Source: UBA1479 sp040218445
Lineage (GTDB): Bacteria > Pseudomonadota > Alphaproteobacteria > Rhodospirillales > Casp-alpha2
Length of the DNA: 64,000 bases
Direction of reading: 5' to 3'
NCBI GenBank assembly: GCA_040218445.1
Contig: JAVJRK010000010.1
Coordinates: 806,001-870,000 of the forward strand
Shown: in pieces, positions 52,829-60,844 of the stretch
Numbering within the stretch: the stretch's first letter is position 1
How the letters are laid out: each line of letters opens with the position of its first letter
Notes under the pieces: model-generated
Told to the model about the DNA's origin: nothing
Database searches by the model: none
The model's input: the letters and a program-made list of their open reading frames with translations, nothing else
Translations under genes and position numbers: made by a program

Positions 52829-53318
52829 CGTCTCCTTTCGGTAGGGGTTTCGCTTCTGAAACCCTGCCCTTTGGCGAAAACGGGGTGTGCAAACGGAGGG
52901 AAAAATCGACGGCGGGCGCAGCAAAGCGAGCCTCGGGAGACCGTCTATTTTTTTCGAAGTGCGCCGAGGGGCTGGCCCCTAAGACTTGCGCAAATGACGC
53001 AGCCGCAGGAGCGATCAGCCCTAGCGATCGCGGAACCGACTGCGGCCCGTAAGACCGGTTAACCGGGCCGCCGCAGGAGTGTCAGCATGGCGGTGCCCGA
53101 AACGGCAGACACGGGACCGACGGCCCCCGGCGACGGGCACATTATCTTTTACATTGCGCGAGGGATCGAAGCCCGCAGGCCAAGACCGCGCTCTAAGCGG
53201 GCTTGGTTCACGAGAGCCCGATCCGAAGGGCGCGTCAATACAACTAACTTCTGATCGCACATGTATAATCAAAAATCAGAGGTTATATTCTCACGCACTT
53301 GCGCAGGAGGAACTCTAG
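52829..53318. other. Intergenic region, accessory-element type, no clear gene
   Basis: 490 bp. It contains the ardA leader hairpin, GC-rich sequence with several short palindromes (for example AGCGATCG near 53023), and a plus-strand open frame (53079-53318) with biased codons and no family resemblance. AT content rises after 53250 and AGGAGGAA before 53319 serves the next gene. Confidence 0.5.
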
Positions 53319-53873
53319 GTGAGTACCCGGTTAGATCCCAAACTACGAGCTCATTTCAAGGAAATCGCTCGCAATATCGTGGCTCGTGACCGACAAGCGC
53401 GAAAGTTCGGTGTTTCGCAGAATACGATTGGCGAGATCACAACCGCTATCGCGCAAGCATACTCAATGGGCCAGAAAGGCTTGGGTTATGCTGATATGCC
53501 CGGTACGCCGCATTCGTCCCGCATCGTCGATTGGACGACCATTCCCCCGCGCGGGAGAGAAACGCTGATGAGTATGAGTTTCAGCATGAGCGAGCTTGTG
53601 CCGCTACCAGATGGATGGTTGTGGAATATCGAACGCCTTTCTGACGAACCGCGCCCACGCTGGCGTCTGACGAAAGATGGGGAAAAACGCCAAAACGAAA
53701 GAACCATCGCACATGGCGGTGTTTCTCCCCTTATACAGATGGAGCTATTGGAAGCGTTGGATCATGGCGCACGCGTGTTTCAGCTTACCGATCTGGGAAA
53801 GTCGACGTGCCAGGATTATTGGCGACGATCCGATGCGAATGACCCGACTCTTCCAAAAATTAGCCTTCGATAG
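53319..53873 (+). CDS. Hypothetical protein of the accessory region
   Basis: 184 residues, GTG start with AGGAGGAA six bases upstream, which supports it as a real gene. 'RKFGVSQNTIGEITTAIAQ' could be a helical DNA-binding or oligomer segment, and the C-terminal half contains 'EALDHGARVFQLTDLGKS'. There is no signal peptide or membrane segment. No family recognised. It is divergent from nothing and lies between ardA and the exonuclease gene, on the opposite strand to both. Confidence 0.6.
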   Translation: MSTRLDPKLRAHFKEIARNIVARDRQARKFGVSQNTIGEITTAIAQAYSMGQKGLGYADMPGTPHSSRIVDWTTIPPRGRETLMSMSFSMSELVPLPDGWLWNIERLSDEPRPRWRLTKDGEKRQNERTIAHGGVSPLIQMELLEALDHGARVFQLTDLGKSTCQDYWRRSDANDPTLPKISLR

Positions 53874-53933
53874 AGCAAAAACGCTGCGGTGTATTCGATG
53901 GAGGAATTAAACGCCATTGGTCGAAGTTGCTTA

Positions 53934-55340
53934 TCAGGTTATCAGAGATGCTGCGCGCTCTGCTCGGTCGGCGAGATAATTCCGCAAATCCCCCAGCAAC
54001 GCCGCTTCATCGCCAGTGGCCATGGCGAGAAAGTCGTCAGTATCGGCGATTGCCTTTGGAAGGGTTAGCCATGGGACGCTGTCGTCGTCGGCCATCAAGC
54101 GCTGCGCAATCATTATCTCGTGGTTGCTTTTGGCTTCCGGCGGCATCGCTTCTGAGGCCTCAGCATAGATCAAGCGTTCTCCAAGAGGCTTGAGGCGATT
54201 ATCAGAGAATTGATCTAAAAGTTGGAATCTTTGCCCCCACTCGACGCTATGAAATTGCGTCATGAGCGCTTGATCCCCATTTCCCGAAAATCCGTCATAG
54301 ATTTGTTTCTCAACATGTGGCGACGGCTCTTTATCTTCGCGGGTGCTGAGAAATGCACTCACTAAGCGTTCGCGAAAGCCTTCCTCCGAAGTCAAAACAG
54401 AAACGCGGCGCTCAAGTTCGTCCAGATCGGGGCCCGCAGCTTTCAAATTATCCGGGGCATCATCGTATGCCAGAATACAGGGGCAAGCGTTCGTTCGCAG
54501 GCTTCTGACCGGCTTGGGCTGGCTAGCAAGACGTTTGGCTAGTTCATCATCATCTAAGGATATGAGTTCGCCCGGATCGACGGACAGATTGAACACAATC
54601 GACTCCGACCCGTTATTGGGGTTTTGCCCAATGGTCGTCACCATCCATGAGTAAGGTTTTCCATAGAAAAAATCAGTTAGGGAAAATACTTCTTCGTCCT
54701 GAATAAAATCAGAGACGGCTGCTTTTTGAGCAAAACGGACGAAGTTTGACCAGTGAATATCAGAGTTCTCGGCGAGAATTTTGCACATGTGAATCATGGC
54801 CTCGACATCGCCCATAGCATCGTGTGCGTCCATATCCGCGAAGCCGTTAATAGGAGCCAACTGATCGAGCTTAAACGAAGGTTTCCCTTTCTCGTTGATC
54901 GGAACGGTTATGATTCCGGGTTCATAAAGCGCGATTGCTTGAAGAATACGGAGGCTATCAGAGCGACAATTGCCGTTGGTATTGGTGAGGTATGGAGGAT
55001 GGAGATTCTGGAAAAATGCTTGTCGCAAGAGGTGCTCGTCGAAGCCAAGTGAATTGTGCCCGATAAAAATCGCAGGCGACCATTCATCTAATTTAGCTTT
55101 AATGGCCGCCACCATCTGATAATGGGTCGGAAGCGATGTATCGGTAAGCTGCGCGACCGTTACGCCGGTAACGCGCATTGCCCCAGGAGAGGGAACAATA
55201 TGAGGTAGAATTTGGGAACGTATTTCAAAGCGTTCTAACTCATTAAGATCGTGGTCGGTGCGAATGGCCCCGAACTGAAGAATTTGATCGAAACTCGTAT
55301 CAACCCCCGTCGTTTCTGTATCGTAGAACACAAAACTCAT
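53934..55340 (-). CDS. Exonuclease I (SbcB)-like 3'-5' exonuclease
   Basis: 468 residues. The DEDDh nuclease motifs are visible: D7 and E9 in 'VFYDTETTGV', Asp in 'IGHNSLGFDEHLLRQ', and His and Asp in 'DAHDAMGDVEAM'. The order and the C-terminal part ('FQLLDQFSDNRLKPLGERLIYAE', 'LRNYLADRAE') resemble E. coli ExoI, which degrades single-stranded DNA. ExoI-like proteins next to toxin or defence genes are found in other islands. Upstream of the ImmA gene on the same strand only 18 bases separate it, so it is probably in the regulator operon. Confidence 0.85.
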   Translation of the reverse strand: MSFVFYDTETTGVDTSFDQILQFGAIRTDHDLNELERFEIRSQILPHIVPSPGAMRVTGVTVAQLTDTSLPTHYQMVAAIKAKLDEWSPAIFIGHNSLGFDEHLLRQAFFQNLHPPYLTNTNGNCRSDSLRILQAIALYEPGIITVPINEKGKPSFKLDQLAPINGFADMDAHDAMGDVEAMIHMCKILAENSDIHWSNFVRFAQKAAVSDFIQDEEVFSLTDFFYGKPYSWMVTTIGQNPNNGSESIVFNLSVDPGELISLDDDELAKRLASQPKPVRSLRTNACPCILAYDDAPDNLKAAGPDLDELERRVSVLTSEEGFRERLVSAFLSTREDKEPSPHVEKQIYDGFSGNGDQALMTQFHSVEWGQRFQLLDQFSDNRLKPLGERLIYAEASEAMPPEAKSNHEIMIAQRLMADDDSVPWLTLPKAIADTDDFLAMATGDEAALLGDLRNYLADRAERAASLIT

Positions 55341-55358
55341 TGCGCCCCTCCTTCGTCT

Positions 55359-55883
55359 TTAGGCCAGCAAATTTCCCAATCGATATCTCATCGCCGATGG
55401 GCTTACTTTGAATGTCTTAGCGAGCGTACTGACCGCACTTTCATCATCGATATCGAATGGTTGGTTGCCGATAGCTTCAATGAGTAGGGGCACGGGCATA
55501 AGTAACTCGGCCGCAAACAAGTTTGCCTGGATTTCCATTTCATTGATCCCCGCCGCTGACACAGAGTCGCGCATTAACATCGGGAAACCCTTATCTATAT
55601 GAACTTCCTTAGTTATTTCCTCTTTGTGGAACAGAAGATGACCGCATTCATGGGCAATGGTGAATCGTTGACGATTAGGGTGATGTAATGAGTTCACCCC
55701 TATAATCGGCTCACCATCCTTCACATAAATCATTCCAGAGAGTTCATCGTCTAAGGGAGAAAATCTAAGGCGGGCACCAAGTTTTTTTGCAATTCGCTCA
55801 ACAGATACGGGCGGTGCCGTAACTTTGTTTTCATCCAAAAGAGATTTCGCTCTTTCACAAATCGCCTTCTTGGTCGTTTTCAT
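55359..55883 (-). CDS. ImmA/IrrE family metallo-endopeptidase
   Basis: 174 residues. The zinc motif H78-E79-x-x-H82 is in 'FTIAHECGHLLFHKEE', and an E later in 'INEMEIQANLFAAELLMP' supplies the third ligand. The N-terminal helices and C-terminal 'LAKTFKVSPSAMRYRLGNL' (a small HTH-like segment) complete the fold. ImmA proteases cleave a partner repressor, usually encoded next door, to switch on an element. The ATG overlaps the XRE gene stop by four bases. Confidence 0.92.
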   Translation of the reverse strand: MKTTKKAICERAKSLLDENKVTAPPVSVERIAKKLGARLRFSPLDDELSGMIYVKDGEPIIGVNSLHHPNRQRFTIAHECGHLLFHKEEITKEVHIDKGFPMLMRDSVSAAGINEMEIQANLFAAELLMPVPLLIEAIGNQPFDIDDESAVSTLAKTFKVSPSAMRYRLGNLLA

Positions 55884-56245
55884 TCGTCCTCCAGAACTTC
55901 ATTTTTATTTTCCTCTTTTTGCGGCCCGCCCATCAAACGCATCACTTCCAAACGCTGCTTTGCGGTGAGGCCTTTCTCGGGCAGCGGAAGGTCCGACGAC
56001 TCTTCCGCTTGATCTGCGTGTAATTTCTCGACCGGCAACAAGCTTATCGGCGAATCAAGTGAAAGCGTCTCAGCAATCGCAAAAATATGGTGCAGCAAGA
56101 CCTTTTGGCGGCCCGCTTCGATATTCGCCAGCGAAGCGCGCGAGATGCCAATCTGCGCGGCAAGTTGTGCTTGGGTTTGGTGATCTTTTTCGCGAAGGCG
56201 CCGGATATTTTTCCCGACAGCTTCATAAATTTCGTCAGGTGTCAT
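55880..56245 (-). CDS. XRE-family helix-turn-helix repressor paired with ImmA
   Basis: 121 residues. The HTH is 'TQAQLAAQIGISRASLANIE' (about residues 23-42), followed by a hydrophobic and acidic C-terminal region likely to be the ImmA target and dimerisation part. It is transcribed divergently from the ubiquitin-like operon and probably controls the shared 171-bp region. The pairing with ImmA suggests induction by proteolysis. The final 'NKNEVLEDE' overlaps ImmA. Confidence 0.92.
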   Translation of the reverse strand: MTPDEIYEAVGKNIRRLREKDHQTQAQLAAQIGISRASLANIEAGRQKVLLHHIFAIAETLSLDSPISLLPVEKLHADQAEESSDLPLPEKGLTAKQRLEVMRLMGGPQKEENKNEVLEDE

Positions 56246-56416
56246 GATTGATTCTTAACGACAAACGGGCCTCGTGTCAACCTGATAAACATAAATGTTT
56301 GCAATATTGACAACAGTTATTTTGTATAATTGACATTCTGCGCCCCCTCTGTCATATTGAGAATCGAAAGCGGCGCATGGGGCGTCGCAGCAACTAAATA
56401 GTTAGGTACACAACAA
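56246..56416. promoter_or_regulatory. Divergent promoter/operator region of the repressor and the ubiquitin-like operon
   Basis: 171 bp, markedly AT-rich. TGTCAA at 56275-56280 and ATTGACA at 56306-56312 and 56329-56335 form inverted and direct half-site arrangements (the two ATTGACA copies are 23 bp apart), suitable for a dimeric repressor. TATAAT is at 56325-56330. No strong Shine-Dalgarno precedes the Ubl ATG at 56417. Confidence 0.55.
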
Positions 56417-57130
56417 ATGAGCACTGATGATGTAATTGATCGCGGGAGCGCGGTCGCCAAAGACGACCCGGCGCAGGACGAATTCCTGATCGAAGTCGGT
56501 GATAAGAACCTGAGCTTTCGGACGATCACAATCACCGATCCCGTCCCTACGGCAGAACAGATTATCGATGCGGCCGGTTTTTTCCGGCCTGCGGAGGATT
56601 ATCTCGTTTTCAAGGTTACGCCGCAGCGACGCCTGAAAGAACTGGAGTTGGACCAGACAACGAATCTTCGCGGTCGCCGCAAAGAACAGTTCCTTATCTT
56701 CAAGAGTGACCGTTCATGGCGTGGCATGCTGGAGCGCAAGCGCTTTGAATGGGGTGCGCGCAAGATTTCCGGCTCTACGTTGAAGTGGATGGCGAAAGTC
56801 GATCCGGAAGAGTATGGCGTATGGCTGGAGCGCGAGGATGAACCCGATCTTCTGATAGGCAACGACGATACGGCCAACCTCTCCCCTAAGGGTGTGGAGA
56901 AGTTCCGCATCGACCTGCTCATCCGTATTTGCATTGAGGACGAATTCTTTCCGTGGCCGCGCAAAACGATCAAGACTGAGGAAATTGCAGCCCTCGGTGG
57001 CTGGGACGTTTCGCAGGGCGTTATTGAGGTCGACAAGGATCAGAACGAGCGCAATCTCGAACCCGGTGAAGAAATCACGCTTCGGCCTGGCTTGTCGTTC
57101 GGCAAGAAGTTCTGTTTCAAGCGGGGCTGA
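56417..57130 (+). CDS. Multi-ubiquitin domain protein (three tandem Ubl repeats)
   Basis: 237 residues. Three beta-grasp-like repeats can be aligned: about 21-97, 99-165 and 168-237. Each has a central strand run ('DYLVFKVTPQ', 'EEYGVWLEREDE', 'SQGVIEVDKDQ') followed by an acidic loop, an L-P/R-x-G turn and a closing strand ('QFLIFKS', 'EKFRIDL', 'KKFCFKRG'). The protein ends in Arg-Gly, so the C-terminal glycine is exposed without processing. This matches the prokaryotic multi-ubiquitin family predicted to work with E1, E2 and JAB proteins, all three encoded next. It is the presumed modifier. Confidence 0.92.
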   Translation: MSTDDVIDRGSAVAKDDPAQDEFLIEVGDKNLSFRTITITDPVPTAEQIIDAAGFFRPAEDYLVFKVTPQRRLKELELDQTTNLRGRRKEQFLIFKSDRSWRGMLERKRFEWGARKISGSTLKWMAKVDPEEYGVWLEREDEPDLLIGNDDTANLSPKGVEKFRIDLLIRICIEDEFFPWPRKTIKTEEIAALGGWDVSQGVIEVDKDQNERNLEPGEEITLRPGLSFGKKFCFKRG

Positions 57131-57132
57131 CC

Positions 57133-57522
57133 ATGAGCGCGCGCATCGATGCCGAGCTATCTCTTCTCCGGCAGCACTATGCTGACGTGGAGCACCGGAC
57201 AGAAAATGGCATGCATTGGTTCAGTGTGCCGTGCGTTAAAACCCCCGAGGGTTGGATGCCGGAAAAAGTGCCCATGGTATTCGCCGTCACAGAGGGACAT
57301 CCGGGCGCTCAACCTTACGGGTTTTTTGTCCCAATGAGCCTGTCGCTCAACGGCAAGCCGCCGTCCGAGAATCCAGCACCACATCCACCACCTTTCAAGG
57401 GCGAGTGGCGGTTTTTGTCATGGCAACCAGTTGAATGGCGGCCAACGGGCGATGTGCGCACAGGTTCGAATCTTTGGGGCTGGGTACGCAGCTTTCATCA
57501 CAGACTGCGCGAGGGACTATGA
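57133..57522 (+). CDS. E2/UBC-fold-like protein (prokaryotic E2 family E type)
   Basis: 129 residues. The pattern of 'HWFSVPCVKTPEGW', 'VPMVFAVTEGHPGAQPYGFF', 'PMSLSLNGKPP' and 'RFLSWQPVEWRPTGD' is that of the short E2-like proteins found beside multi-ubiquitin genes. The only cysteine is C34, in the second strand region. The place that corresponds to the catalytic cysteine of classical E2 enzymes (between G90 and W102) has no cysteine but has S96. It starts two bases after the Ubl stop, and its stop overlaps the JAMM gene (ATGA). It should receive the Ubl from the E1. Confidence 0.85.
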   Translation: MSARIDAELSLLRQHYADVEHRTENGMHWFSVPCVKTPEGWMPEKVPMVFAVTEGHPGAQPYGFFVPMSLSLNGKPPSENPAPHPPPFKGEWRFLSWQPVEWRPTGDVRTGSNLWGWVRSFHHRLREGL

Positions 57523-58046
57523 TCTCAAGGAACATATTAAAGCTGGAAAAGGACTTGCAGACACATCTGTGGTCACACCTGCTACCGAAGGACACCAAGA
57601 AGGAACAAGCTGCGTTCTTGTTTTGTACGACAGTTTCTGATGATGACAGCCTCGTATTCGAGGCCATGGATCATGCTCTCTTAAGTCCTACAGACTTTGC
57701 CGCGCAATATTGTGATTATATCGAACTCACCGATGAGACGCGGATATCGCTTATCAAGCGGGCACACAATCTGAATGCTTCGCTGGTTGAGATGCACTCT
57801 CATCCCGGGCCATGGCCTGCCGCGTTCTCGTTTTCAGACAGGAACGGGTTGAGGGAAACGGTGCCCCATATGCGGTGGCGTTTAAGGAAACGCCCCTACA
57901 TGGCCATTGTCGTAGCGCCATCGGGGTATGACGCGCTGGTTTGGAACGGCGACGCCAAGATTCCCGAAGCCTTGGCAGGCATTGAAGTGGGCGGGCATTT
58001 GATGCACCCGACGAATGCCTCGCTGGAGGGCTGGAATGATGAATGA
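57519..58046 (+). CDS. JAB/JAMM metallopeptidase (deubiquitinase-like)
   Basis: 175 residues. The JAMM zinc motif is complete: H93-x-H95 and S104-x-x-D107 in 'EMHSHPGPWPAAFSFSDRNG', with E29 as the likely catalytic glutamate. It should cleave Ubl conjugates or recycle the modifier. Because the Ubl already ends in glycine, maturation cleavage seems unnecessary. Its ATG at 57519 overlaps the E2 stop, and its 3' end overlaps the E1 start by 11 bases. Confidence 0.9.
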   Translation: MISRNILKLEKDLQTHLWSHLLPKDTKKEQAAFLFCTTVSDDDSLVFEAMDHALLSPTDFAAQYCDYIELTDETRISLIKRAHNLNASLVEMHSHPGPWPAAFSFSDRNGLRETVPHMRWRLRKRPYMAIVVAPSGYDALVWNGDAKIPEALAGIEVGGHLMHPTNASLEGWNDE

Positions 58047-58896
58047 CAATCGCTTTGATCGGAATGAACGTCTTTTTGGGAAAGACGGACAGGACAAGCT
58101 TCGCGCTACGCGTATCCTGATTGCGGGTGCCGGCGGTCTTGGAAGTCACGTAGCAGCGCAAACAGCGTTGCTGGGCGTCGGTAAAATCGACGTGGCAGAT
58201 AAGGAAGAGCTCTCCCTATCCAATCGCAATCGTTACATCGGCGCGTGGCACAATGATCCCATGCCGGGCTCGACAAAAGTCGAGCTCGCAAAACGCCACA
58301 TAAACTTGATCGATCCAGAGATCGAAGTTGTCGCCATAAATGACGATATCCTATCCCCAACGGTTTTAAGCGCGATCAAGAGGGCCGACTATGTATTGGG
58401 CTGCGTTGACAGCGATGGTGTCCGCTTCTTCCTGAACGAAGCTTGCTTGGCATACGGGAAGCCGCTGATTGATATGGCGTCAGATGTTCCTGAAGAAGGT
58501 GTTTTTGGCGGGCATATCGCCATTGTGTCAGGTGACCATGGCTGCCTCCACTGCCTCGATTTACTTGATCAGAAAGAAGTGCGGCAATTTTTGTCATCGG
58601 CCGAATTTATCGAAAACGAAGCTGCCGTTTACGGAATAGAAGCCAACGCACTGTCGGAGACTGGTCCGTCGGTAGTTTCCGTTAACGGCGTAGTAGCTTC
58701 GCTGGGCGTTACCGCCTTCATGGCTCTGGTGACTGGAATGAAACTATCTTATTCGTTTCAGACATATCGTGGAGATTTAGGGTGGGTATCTCGCAAAATG
58801 ACCGCATCGACGAAAGACTGTTACTACTGTTCGGTCGTTAAAGGCTCCGGTGATATGGCCGATCTCGTAAGGTATTTTCGGAAACTCACCGCGTAG
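58036..58896 (+). CDS. E1/ThiF-like Ubl-activating adenylyltransferase
   Basis: 286 residues from ATG 58036. The ATP loop is 'LIAGAGGLGS' (G31-S37), the conserved 'SNRNR' arm is at 62-66, the key lysine at K81, and the magnesium aspartate D125 in 'GCVDSDGVR'. Two CxxC pairs (C170/C173 and C262/C265) bind structural zinc. The remaining cysteines, C123 and C137, sit in conserved structural places, so the crossover loop (174-215), where the thioester cysteine usually lies, has none. It should adenylate the Ubl C-terminal glycine. It is the last gene of the four-gene operon. Confidence 0.93.
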   Translation: MMNDNRFDRNERLFGKDGQDKLRATRILIAGAGGLGSHVAAQTALLGVGKIDVADKEELSLSNRNRYIGAWHNDPMPGSTKVELAKRHINLIDPEIEVVAINDDILSPTVLSAIKRADYVLGCVDSDGVRFFLNEACLAYGKPLIDMASDVPEEGVFGGHIAIVSGDHGCLHCLDLLDQKEVRQFLSSAEFIENEAAVYGIEANALSETGPSVVSVNGVVASLGVTAFMALVTGMKLSYSFQTYRGDLGWVSRKMTASTKDCYYCSVVKGSGDMADLVRYFRKLTA

Positions 58897-59013
58897 GACG
58901 ATTGCCGCTTATCCGGATGCAATGCACCAGCGTAATGGCGCGAGCGATTAGGATGGGATGTCCTTGCGTGGTAGCGGCACCGGCTTTACTCACTTTGAGA
59001 AAGGTGAATTATA

Positions 59014-59028
59014 CATAGCTTAACTATG
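59014..59028. promoter_or_regulatory. Inverted repeat upstream of AbiEi
   Basis: CATAG-CTTAA-CTATG is a perfect five-base dyad, 64 bp before the abiEi ATG in an AT-rich zone. AbiEi antitoxins bind inverted repeats in their own promoters, so this is a candidate operator. Confidence 0.45.
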
Positions 59029-59091
59029 CAATATCTATAATTTGCAAAGACACATTTGATTGTTCTTTGAAAATATGCTATTTTACTAAGC

Positions 59092-59937
59092 ATGGTTCAG
59101 CGAAAAGAATCAAAGTTAAAGTGGCTTGAGCGAGAGGTTCCCGAGGGGCTTATCGTTACGGCAGCGTGGCTTCAAAAGAACGGTTATTCGAGCTCCCTGC
59201 GGTCTCAATACGTCGAAGCCGGATGGCTCGACCAGCCAGCCCGCAGCGTCTTCCGCCGCCAGCGCGGTGAGTTGCGCTGGGAGCAGGTGGTGATCTCCCT
59301 CCAGACCCTACTTGAATTTCCTGTCGTGGTCGGTGGCCGGACGGCGCTGGACTTGCATGGATATGCGCATTTCCTCTCACAGGAATTGCGTGAAGTGCAT
59401 CTCTACGGTCGCAGGCGCCTTCCAGGCTGGATGAACAAACTTCCGCTCAAACAAAAATTCATCTTTCATAACAGCGAGCGGCTGTTTCGCAACGATCCCA
59501 TCGCAAGGGGACTGACCAGCCTGAGTTGGAACGTCAAAACGAATGAAAGCCAGAGCGCCGATCCCCTGCATGGCGGGTTTAACGTCATGCCGTGGGGTCA
59601 ATGGGACTGGCCGCTCACACTATCCACCCCGGAACGGGCCTTCTTTGAACTGCTCGACGAATTGCCGAACCGTGAAAGCTTCCAGATGGCGGACAGGCTG
59701 ATGGAAGGATTGGCCAGCCTGAGCCCCAGACGGTTAAACAAGCTGCTGGCCGATTGTCACAGTATCAAGGTCAAACGGCTTTTCTTCTTCTTTGCCGACC
59801 GTCACCAGCATACCTGGCTCAAGCGCATCGATCGGCAGAATGTCGATCTCGGCACGGGCGACCGGATGCTGGTGCGCGGCGGCAGGTTCGATCCCGTCTA
59901 CCGGATCACCGTACCGGAGGATCTGAATGCCGTTTAG
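59092..59937 (+). CDS. Type IV toxin-antitoxin system AbiEi family antitoxin
   Basis: 281 residues. An N-terminal winged-helix part ('LIVTAAWLQKNGYSSSLRSQ') is followed by 'VVVGGRTALDLHGYAHFL', 'LTLSTPERAFFELLDELP' and the AbiEi C-terminal region. The antitoxin represses the operon and neutralises the AbiEii toxin. It overlaps the toxin gene by 11 bases. The promoter region is rich in A and T, and the antitoxin probably autoregulates. Confidence 0.92.
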   Translation: MVQRKESKLKWLEREVPEGLIVTAAWLQKNGYSSSLRSQYVEAGWLDQPARSVFRRQRGELRWEQVVISLQTLLEFPVVVGGRTALDLHGYAHFLSQELREVHLYGRRRLPGWMNKLPLKQKFIFHNSERLFRNDPIARGLTSLSWNVKTNESQSADPLHGGFNVMPWGQWDWPLTLSTPERAFFELLDELPNRESFQMADRLMEGLASLSPRRLNKLLADCHSIKVKRLFFFFADRHQHTWLKRIDRQNVDLGTGDRMLVRGGRFDPVYRITVPEDLNAV

Positions 59938-60844
59938 CGATCAGTACCACCGGCAGGTCTCTCTCCTGGTGCGCATCCTTCCCTATGTGGCGCAGGAGGA
60001 ATGCTTCGCCCTCAAAGGCGGCACGGCCATCAATCTGTTCATCCGCGATATGCCACGGCTGTCGGTCGATATCGACCTCACCTATGTTCCCGTTCAGTCG
60101 CGGCCGGAATCGCTCGCGGAAATTGACGCCGCCATGAAACGAATCGCCCAGTCAGCTCAGGGCAATTCTCCGGCCGAGGATATCGTTCCAACCGCCCCCA
60201 ACGATGAAGGCGTGGTCACACGCCTGATCGCGCGCGGCAACGGCGCTCAGATCAAGATCGAGGTAACGCCTGTCCTGCGCGGCTGTGTGTTCGAGCCGGA
60301 ACTAAGAGCCGTATCGGCATCGGTTGAAGAAAGTTTCGGCTTCGCTGAGATGCAGGTGGTGTCGTTCGCCGATCTTTATGGCGGCAAGATCATGGCCGCG
60401 CTGGACCGCCAGCACCCCCGCGATCTGTTCGACATGCGCGATCTACTGGCGAACGAGGGAATTGACGACAGACTGCGCACTGCCTTCATCGTTTACCTCC
60501 TGAGCCATGACCGCCCGATGCACGAAGTCCTGACGGCCCGTCGGAGAGATATCTCTCAGGAATACGAGCGCGGCTTTGCCGGCATGACCGAACAGCCTGT
60601 CGCTCTCGAAGAATTGCTGGCCGCGCGGGAAGATACAATCAACGCCATCGTCGGCGACATGCCTGACGACCACCGACAGTTCCTCGTCTCGTTCGAACGG
60701 GGAAACCCCGACTGGCCGCTTCTGGGGCTTGAGCACGCCGAGGAACTCCCGGCGGTGCGTTGGCGTCAGATCAATCTGGACAAGCTGGACGATCAGGCAC
60801 AGGCGGCTCTGGTCGAAAATCTGAAACGCGTCTTAGGAGTGTAA
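59927..60844 (+). CDS. AbiEii-family nucleotidyltransferase toxin
   Basis: 305 residues. The nucleotidyltransferase motif 'LKGGTAINLFIRDM' (G31-G32-T33) and 'LSVDIDLTYV' (D48 and D50) are intact, as is 'DLYGGKIMAALDRQHPRDLFD'. Members block growth by adding nucleotides to tRNA, which gives abortive infection. The stop lies only 513 bp before the next gene, with no third gene in the operon. Confidence 0.92.
   Translation: MPFSDQYHRQVSLLVRILPYVAQEECFALKGGTAINLFIRDMPRLSVDIDLTYVPVQSRPESLAEIDAAMKRIAQSAQGNSPAEDIVPTAPNDEGVVTRLIARGNGAQIKIEVTPVLRGCVFEPELRAVSASVEESFGFAEMQVVSFADLYGGKIMAALDRQHPRDLFDMRDLLANEGIDDRLRTAFIVYLLSHDRPMHEVLTARRRDISQEYERGFAGMTEQPVALEELLAAREDTINAIVGDMPDDHRQFLVSFERGNPDWPLLGLEHAEELPAVRWRQINLDKLDDQAQAALVENLKRVLGV

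Noticed and set aside
53079..53318. Plus-strand open frame of 79 codons between ardA and the next gene
   Set aside because: Low-complexity, arginine-rich composition and no family likeness. The region looks like non-coding island sequence.
56307..56330. TTGACA and TATAAT as a sigma-70 promoter for the Ubl operon
   Set aside because: Only 12 bp separate the two elements, too short for a normal promoter. The motifs are kept only as possible operator half-sites.
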